A DNA stretch of 64,000 nt from Tilletiaria anomala UBC 951 (taxonomy: Eukaryota; Basidiomycota; Exobasidiomycetes; Georgefischeriales; Tilletiariaceae): NCBI RefSeq assembly GCF_000711695.1, contig NW_013546958.1:1-64000 (forward strand), in the 5' to 3' direction. Both the position numbers and the translations under genes were made by a program. The notes beneath the pieces were generated by a model. It was given only the letters and a program-made list of their open reading frames with translations. It made no database searches and was not told the origin of the DNA. Within the stretch, counting starts at the first letter, position 1. The number at the start of each line of letters is the position of its first letter. Below are positions 57,401 through 64,000 of this stretch, one piece after another.

Positions 57401-59003
57401 CCAGGATCGGGATAGTCTTTGTGAGGTCTTCAAAAACGCACGAAAGCAGGCATGCAGCTGACACGACTTGCCCATCAACAGACTTTGTCCTTGAGCTGGC
57501 GGAGAATGGCGAGCTCCTCTCTTTCATCAAAAAGCTTGGCTCTCTCGATGAGACCTGTGCGCGTTATTACGGCGCCCAGCTACTTGATACCATTGACGGC
57601 ATACACAAAGCAGGTATTTTGCACAGAGACATCAAGCCGGAAAACATCTTGCTCGATTCGAAAATGCGTATTCGCATCACCGATTTTGGCTCGGCAAAGA
57701 TTCTCTCGAAAGGTGCTGATGGCGAGCCATTAGAAGACGAGCGCGCGAGCAGCTTTGTAGGGACCGCCGAGTATGTCAGTCCCGAGCTCCTAACGGACAA
57801 GGCTGCTACACGGAGCTCGGATTGGTGGGCCTTTGGGTGCGTGCTCTACCAGATGCTTGCTGGAAGGCCACCATTCAAAGGCGTCAATGAGTACCAGACG
57901 TTCCAAAAGATCCTCAAACGCGACTTCGAATTTCCGGACACCTTTCCCACCCTAGCCAAGGAGTTGATTGAAAAGCTGTTGGTGCTGGATCCTGTGCAGC
58001 GGCTGGGTGCGTCACCTGGTGACTTGCAGACGATGCGAGACCACGCATTCTTCGAACAAGAAGACTTCACCCAGATTTGGACGAAGCAAGCCCCTGAGCT
58101 CAAAGTCGGCTTGTATGTTCGCCCACCAGCGCCGGAACCGGCGACTTTCGACTTCTCGGAGGATGAAAGCGATGGATTGGCGCCAGACTTTCAGCAAGCT
58201 TCTCTCACTTCACCCAAGGAGAACTCGCTGCATAGCACTGCAGAGGATGCTGATGCTTCTGACGACTCTGGAGACCCACCGAGTGGATCCCCTTCGCATT
58301 CGTCCGAGAAAGCCTCTCGGTCTGCCGAGATGCTTCCAAGAGGGGCAGGGACGAAACAACCGGACCTCCCTCACAAGCGATCTACCCTATCCATGCAGTC
58401 AAGCTCTTCAAGTGCAGACATGCCTCCCGAAGGTCCTTCGGACGAGCAAGTAAACATGCCTGGCCGGCTACTTCATCGGCTTAGTCAAGGCATCCCACCA
58501 ATGCCGCGACAGTGCAGCAATTGGAGCGCGTTGCTGCTGCCCCGCGAAAGCCTTCTGCTTTCTGCTCCAGTCATTCAAAGAAAAGCTGGAGCTGGGCAAA
58601 TTTTCAGCAAACGGCGTCAGCTTGTCCTCACGAGCTTTCCGCGACTTTTATGCGTAAAAGAAAGTGCTGCTGCTCTCAAGGTGAAGAGTGAGATCATCCT
58701 TTGTCCGCCCACATCCAACGCAGAAGGTCCCGGTATTACGGTCCCTCAAGCAGATTCGCAACGCAAGCATAGCGCAACCCAGAATACGGTGACATTGGTT
58801 GAGGCAAAGGGCCAGCGTGCATTTGCAATCCACACGGTAAGTCGAAGAGCTGCGCTGGTCTCGTTATCTAATCATTTATTAGAAGGCTCATGTCGTTCTC
58901 TTTGGCATAGCCACTACGCACGTACATCTATGAAGATCCAAGTGGTGATAATTCACATTGGTTACGCTCCATTCGAGGGGCAATGACACTATGGACAGCA
59001 TGA
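54426..59003 (+). CDS. PKH1: PDK1/Pkh-type protein kinase with C-terminal PH domain
   Basis: PDK1-family kinases phosphorylate the activation loop of AGC kinases (Ypk, Sch9, Pkc1 in fungi) in sphingolipid and TOR signalling. Exons are 54426-57420, 57482-58836 and 58911-59003, giving 1480 residues. Introns of 61 and 74 nt use GTGAGG and GTAAGT donors. A disordered Ser/Pro/Gln-rich extension of about 880 residues precedes the kinase. Motifs in order are GEGSYSTV, AIKVLDK, the intron join DSLY-FVLELAENGEL, HRDIKPEN, DFGSAK, and the PDK1-type activation segment SSFVGTAEYVSPELL. A Ser-rich linker precedes a PH domain starting near WSALLLPRES. The last exon is short but diagnostic: reading to the TAG acceptor at 58908-58910 gives IHTPLRTYIYEDPSGD and a final Trp helix, as in PDK1 PH domains. 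Reading through the intron would lose this end. The catalytic residues are intact. Confidence 0.93.
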
Positions 59004-59109
59004 CAAGGGGACAATCACACTAACGAACATCAAAGTCTTACATTGTACATCATTGCAATAGATACATGCGGGTTCGGTTGCAAGAAAGCAACATGACATC
59101 AATACATTT
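59004..59109. other. Short convergent 3' intergenic spacer
   Basis: Only 106 bp lie between the stop codons of the PDK1-like gene and the convergent carboxylesterase gene, so their 3' UTRs probably overlap. It is AT-richer than the flanks. Confidence 0.6.
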
Positions 59110-62046
59110 CTAGCGCGACTGGGAGGATATGTAGGTCAGAGGCCGATTGAGTACATTGCATTGGCTCGCAAACTGGTCCAATGCTTTGAGCTGCTGGACC
59201 TGTCCGAGGCTGATGATGTTTTGCGAAGACGGCCGCATGGGCGCCCAAGGAATGCCGGCTGGCGGATCGTAGCCTCGGGCAGCCAGGTACGACTTTGAGG
59301 GGCTCGGGTTCGCAGAGCGGATAAAGCTTGCCCATTGATCTGTGATACCGCGGATCCAGTTGAGGTCCCCAACCCGGTAGGGCTTCTGCCAGTAATAAAG
59401 TGTCGCAAAGACAGGGAAAAGGTCGCCGCTATGACAATGGTAGCCCAGCTGGGCCAGATCGCTACTGCCTGAGCACACCAAATGCGGATCCCAGTCGATT
59501 TGATACGACTTGGAGTCAAAGACGTAGCCGTAAAGAGCAGGGAAAACATTGTTGGTCGCCATAGTATGGAGCGAAGCCTCTTGCCCGCATCGACTGATGG
59601 ACAGAATGTCCGTCGCAACCTCGACGGCGAGGCCTTGAGCCCCCTTTTCCAAGAGGTCAAGCTTAAAATCCTGAGGATGATCTAGAACGATGGACCGATT
59701 CCCTTTGCTAATACCAGCGTCCTTGAGGGCCGTAGCGAGATCAAGCGCAGTCACCGGAGGGACGGAGCCGAGAGACGCCAATTCGTCGCGCATATATCCT
59801 TGCATGACCGGCACGCGGTTGACGAAGCCGCTGGCGGATCCGGGCGGGCTGAGATCGAGCTGAGCGTCGTCAATCAAGTCATTGTCAACGACGGGGGATG
59901 ACATTGTCCGTCCCCTGAGAAATCTTGCAGGCGGCAGGGCACGCAAACAGTCGAGCACGTCGTCGGCGTCTGGATTGCAGCCAAGTTCACGAACGACCGG
60001 GCTACCTTGCGTCTTGCCAGCCGTTGAAATTTCTTGCCGCTGGTTCGCGCGGTCATATGGACGTCCTGACTGGACAATTGCGCGGTGGAAAAGACCCTTG
60101 GCCGCAGGGCTCCGTAAAAGTAACTGCACGAGCTGAGCGCCAGAGCTCTGCCCTGCAACTGTGACGCGATGGGGATCACCTCCGAAAGAGTGTGCGTGTT
60201 GCTGTACCCATTTCAGCAATGAGATGATGTCGCCAAGTCCAAAGTTACCTGGAACTTTATCGGAATCTGCGAGCGCCAACCAGCCGAGCGTGCCGAGACG
60301 ATAGTTGGGGGTGATGACGACAATGTCGGAACGCGAGGCCATGTTGCCGCCAGCAAAAGTTGGGTCCAAACCCGATCCCGTTCGGAAACCGCCTCCATGG
60401 ATGAAAATGAAGACCGGTCGCAAGCCCTTGCCAAGTGCTTGCTCCCGCGGACTCGGCAACCAGGTAGTCGCAATGTTGGCGACAAGGCAGCCGTCCTCGT
60501 CCCAATTTCCGCCATTGTACTGCGGACATGCAAGAGCAGCATCGTTGGAAATGGCCTGGATCGTACCACTGCGCTTGCTGAGTGGCGATGACCGTTCAAA
60601 GCGCCGCGGGGTGTCCGCGTAAGGGACAGAACCGAAGCGGAACGAAAGGGCGTCGCGGAAGCTGGGGGCAGGTTCAGCAGGTGAAGTGAGGTCAGTGCTA
60701 GTGCAATCGATGTGAGTCTAGCACCACACGGCTCACCCTAAGACCGAGAGCTGGCCACTGCGCGCACCCAATTGCCATTGATCGCTGTTGTCAGTCAGCT
60801 CGGCAGTGCTCAAAGGGGCTGTCTGCGTGCAGATGGCCGGCAAATCTGGTTCGTCTCCATTGTCGCCCGTCACGCTGCCAGGACCGTCGAGAGGAATGAA
60901 AGACAGCGTTTGTTGCTTGGAAAAGACGATGGCGCCGCCCTCTGCCCAGAAGGTCTGCCCTTCTGTATAGAACCCCTCAGAGCTAAGATAGGTGAGCTGT
61001 CTGCGCAGGCCCTCGTCAAGAGAAGCGATCGGCGCTAGCGCAAGATTCTCTCCAAGAGCTTGGCAGGCATTATCCGCATCTTCGAAGCTCATCGAGCCAG
61101 TGAGAAGCAGGTAGCCCGGTTGACGATTGGCGGGATTGATTGCGCGTGTCCAGTCGAGGTCGTTCTGGTAGAGGAAACGGACGCCTGAGCGCAGCGTGCC
61201 CACGGTCGGGACGTCAGTGTCGTCAATGTCATCTGACTCGCTCTCAACGGCGTCGATCACGTCCGAGATGATGGAGCCGATTTGCTCGCTTTCAGCGTCT
61301 GGCTCGTACTGCAGGCCGTTGCTCACACCGTCGCTGGCGACAGAAGAGCCCGACTTGCGCATGTTCGAGGACCTCGATAGGTCGCCCAGCACAGGCGCTA
61401 GTTGCGGGATTTTCGCCATCTGTCGCGAAGGTGACTTGGCGTGAGCATGTTCAGTCTCTTTTGTCTTGGACTTGGACTGGGTTTTGGATTTTGCGCCAGT
61501 TTTGCCTCTGGTCTTGGACCTAGCTCTAGCTACGATCACTCTAGATCTGTCGCTCAAATGTCTTGGGGGTCTTCCCTTGGCTTGGGGATGATGCACAGCT
61601 TTCCGTGGTGTTGTATCGCTCACCGAAGCGCCTGGCTTTCCTGTAGCGGGCTTCGAGTTTGCGTCACCTCCATCGCCACCCCCCTCTTGGTTCTGAGCTG
61701 CAGCTGCAGCTGCGGCTGCAGCTGTGAATGCCGACTGTCGACGTGGAACCATGCGTCCCCCACTCAGCCCGCCACTTTGCACACCTTCATCTGGCTTGGT
61801 ATCATCGCTTTCTGATTGTGCTTCCGTCTCTGCGCGCACGACATTCACAAGGGCGCCGTTCGTAGAGGTTCTGTTGAGAGCGAGGCGGTGCTCGACTTCG
61901 CGTGCCAACAGGTGATGTGCAGCAGCATGGGCAGGCGGGATGTTCGCGTGCGACGATTTGGCTAGCACCCAGGGCGACGTCTTCGTTCGGCCTGGCGAGG
62001 CGAGGACGAGCAACAAGAGCACCGAAAGGAAGAACGGCAGACGCAT
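59110..62046 (-). CDS. Secreted type-B carboxylesterase with an extra N-terminal module
   Basis: Type-B carboxylesterases are alpha/beta hydrolases that cleave carboxylic esters. Exon 1 (62046-60737) and exon 2 (60661-59110) are split by a 75-nt intron (GTGAGC to CCCCAG), giving 953 residues. The start at 62046 is chosen because it opens with a signal peptide (MRLPFFLSVLLLLVLASPG); an upstream in-frame ATG at 62151 would bury it. After a disordered, Lys/Ser-rich stretch with a poly-Ala tract, a module at about residues 290-430 (FLYQNDLDWTRAINP; LLLTGSMSFEDADNAC; AICTQTAPLS) precedes the esterase. The esterase shows SFRFGSVPYADTPRRF, the oxyanion block IFIHGGGFRTGS, the nucleophile GQSSGAQ near residue 607, and the catalytic His in GYHCHSGDLFPVF near 846. 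GQSSGA replaces the usual GESAGG. The N-terminal module resembles that found on other basidiomycete esterases. The substrate is unknown. Confidence 0.88.
61691..61727. repeat. GCT/GCA repeat coding poly-Ala in the esterase
   Basis: A run of alternating GCAGCT/GCTGCA triplets on the plus strand encodes nine or more Ala residues (FTAAAAAAAAAQNQ) on the minus strand, in the disordered linker of the esterase. It is likely length-variable. Confidence 0.6.
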
Positions 62047-64000
62047 TCGAGGCGAATTTCCCGGAGAAAGGGGCTTTGGACTTCGTTGGACGCGCTTTGT
62101 GTTGAGCTTGCGGCAGTGCTCAAGCCGATGAGCTGTCAAGGTGTCGTCCATGAGGCATGTGGAAAGAAGATGGACCACCTGACTTGCGTTAAAGATCGGT
62201 AAGAAGCGTATGCAGCTTGAAGATCGTGAGAATCTGAAGGAGCGCAACCAAGGCTCAAGGACGTCCTCTCAGCTCGTATTGAAGCATCGATGCCATGGAG
62301 GTCCAAGAGTGATGGTCGGGGTAAAGAAGGGTGGGTAGGAGAAAGTGAGTAGCGGTTTCCTTTGAGACGTTTCATCATCAAACAACAATAAATGACCAAG
62401 CACCGAGTGCCTTTGTCACCTTTTGCTGGTGGATGACGATACTTGCAACGCGATGCCCGAGTTGATGCGTTAATGAGTTGATGGGTTGATGCGCGACGCA
62501 TATCAGTATGCGATGTAAAAGCGTTGCGAAGATGCTTGGCGGCTCTATCTGGCCTGCGGGAGCACTCTTCATGCTGAATTCAACAGGCCGAACAATCAAC
62601 AAAAGATCAATTGATGCCGGCCAATGATCGCTGGAAGTAGCATCTGCCCTGGGGAACCAGGAGGAAGCCTGAGGCATGAGGCGCTGAGGCCTGAGTGAAC
62701 ATTCAGCATAATCAATGTAGAAGGCTACCACGACCGCATGCCCGCACAATCACTGAAACGGATCCGCCTTGCGAGTTGCTGTCCACATGTACATTTAGTT
62801 GATCAACGAGTGCTAAGCCAAGCTGCCCCGATGTCCGCACCACAGTGGTAGGCTGTGGGCCTGCTGTCAGACGTGTCTGATCTCCAGTCCAGGTCGCGCG
62901 AACAGAGCGCATTCATCAGGTCGCGGGACGGCCCGAATCGAGACGGCAGCTCTGGCATCTGACATTTGCGACTTTGGACGCCGATGAGATCCCACTCATC
63001 GGCAGTCCCAGGCTACATGGGCAATGAGAAAATGCATTGCAATCGTAGGAGACTTTGGTGGCGAAAATGGACTCACTGGACACCATCTTTCACTATACCA
63101 GTCAACACTGTGTTTGTGAGGCATACCTGCCCACCAAGCCCTGGCGCGCGGTCGCGCCACGGCCGTTCCAAACCGTTGTGTTAGGGTCTGTGCCTGTTGA
63201 GGTCCGCTGTTGGAAACGAAGCCCTGCGCGTGATGATCACGTGACTCGTTTTGCCTGTCGTGGCCTGGACTACATAGGAGCGGAGTCGTGGGCTTCCCCC
63301 TCCCTTTTGCGGCCCTTGTTGAGCACCGCCCACGGATGCGAGCTGTGGGGAGAGCCTATTCCGCAGACCGGCAAAATAGCATTACAGGCAGCCCTCGCCT
63401 TGGGCGCCTGACCCTACGCAGGTCTCAGACGCGCTCAGCGGGCTGTCATCAGACTCGTAACAGCACGTGTCTTCAACAAGGCTATGTATGTTCATTCCGT
63501 AGTTCCGTTGCCTTCGAGCATGTCATGTGCGAGGGTTGGCTCTTCGTGCGCGCAGAACAGGTGGCTAGTGGAGCCGTGGAGGTGCCAATGCAGTCATTTG
63601 AGTTATGATGGCGATGCGGTCCTTGCAAACCTCTCGCTCCGCACCGCAGAGGAAGCGTTCAAGAGCTTCATCTACTCAAATGCCCTTCGTGAAAAGTCCC
63701 AGTCTTAACAGTTACAGTCTGTGGGCTGAGATGACTGTCATGATGGCCTATCATTTCGAATGAGAATCATTGTTCAGCCATTCACTTCGATGTTCCCGGA
63801 GAAAAGCTTCAACTTTTGCTGCGTGCTACAAAACGGCATCCACTACTTCGTTGGGCGCGAATTGGCTGAACAATGCAAGAAGTGCCCGTGAAGTCTTCCC
63901 CAACCCCCGACTTTCCCGGCTTTCGACCGCCTTCTCTTCCTGCAACGATCCTCCGCATGGTCGATTGCACTTGCTATTTTCTCACTTTGTATGTCTCTCT
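62047..64000. other. Right-end region, no gene seen
   Basis: The promoter side of the esterase gene continues to the window edge. Frames on both strands are under 125 codons without family motifs or coding-like codon use. A CACGTG lies at 63238-63243 inside GATCACGTGAC. A gene starting beyond 64000 on the plus strand could have its promoter here; the last 100 bases are C/T-rich. Confidence 0.5.

Noticed and set aside
63055-63411. 118-residue plus-strand frame near the right edge
   Set aside because: No motif, no coding-like codon use and no splice partner in the window.

Overview
The window looks like nuclear DNA of a basidiomycete fungus, most likely from the smut-related Ustilaginomycotina. 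The reasons are short introns (43 to 130 nt, mostly 60 to 100) with GTGAGT-type donors, GC-rich coding sequence, very long Ser/Pro/Gln/Ala-rich extensions on conserved proteins, and a gene set of ordinary fungal housekeeping families. No plasmid, prophage, CRISPR array, rRNA or tRNA gene was found. Exon structures were read by eye from splice signals and reading-phase agreement. In every multi-exon model with a settled start, the exon lengths sum to a multiple of three.

Layout: (1) 1-291, minus, the first two exons of a probable MCM4 replicative helicase gene running off the left edge; its shared promoter with RRP12 carries MluI-type ACGCGT boxes. (2) 2089-6894, plus, RRP12 (40S ribosome export). 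(3) 8706-11897, plus, a very enlarged pirin-family protein that appears to have lost its metal ligands. (4) 12795-15293, plus, acyl-CoA oxidase. (5) 15840-17214, minus, a UPS1/PRELID1-like mitochondrial lipid transfer protein. (6) 17862-21137, plus, an HDA1-type histone deacetylase with an Arb2 domain. (7) 21201-24815, minus, an unrecognised 1204-residue disordered protein, followed upstream by the tail of a possible small gene. (8) About 25.7-31.1 kb, gene-poor. (9) About 32.8-38.7 kb, plus, a large coiled-coil protein whose 5' end is unresolved. (10) 38.8-42.3 kb, gene-poor, with possible remnants on the minus strand. (11) 42338-45357, plus, an NRAMP metal transporter. (12) 46353-52327, plus, a BAR-PH-ArfGAP protein. 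(13) 52575-53854, minus, a PET8-type mitochondrial S-adenosylmethionine carrier. (14) 54426-59003, plus, a PDK1/Pkh kinase. (15) 59110-62046, minus, a secreted carboxylesterase with an extra N-terminal module. (16) 62.05-64 kb, no gene seen.

The genes do not form a pathway cluster. They are independent eukaryotic genes covering replication, ribosome export, chromatin, peroxisomal and mitochondrial metabolism, metal uptake, membrane traffic and signalling. Four gene pairs are divergent and may share promoters: MCM4/RRP12, UPS1-like/HDA1, PET8/PDK1, and probably the unknown minus gene with the coiled-coil gene. I see no clear undescribed system. The best candidates for novelty are the ligand-less pirin, the ArfGAP zinc finger with a stretched Cys spacing, the two-module esterase, and the unexplained fragments near 25 kb and 40 kb.
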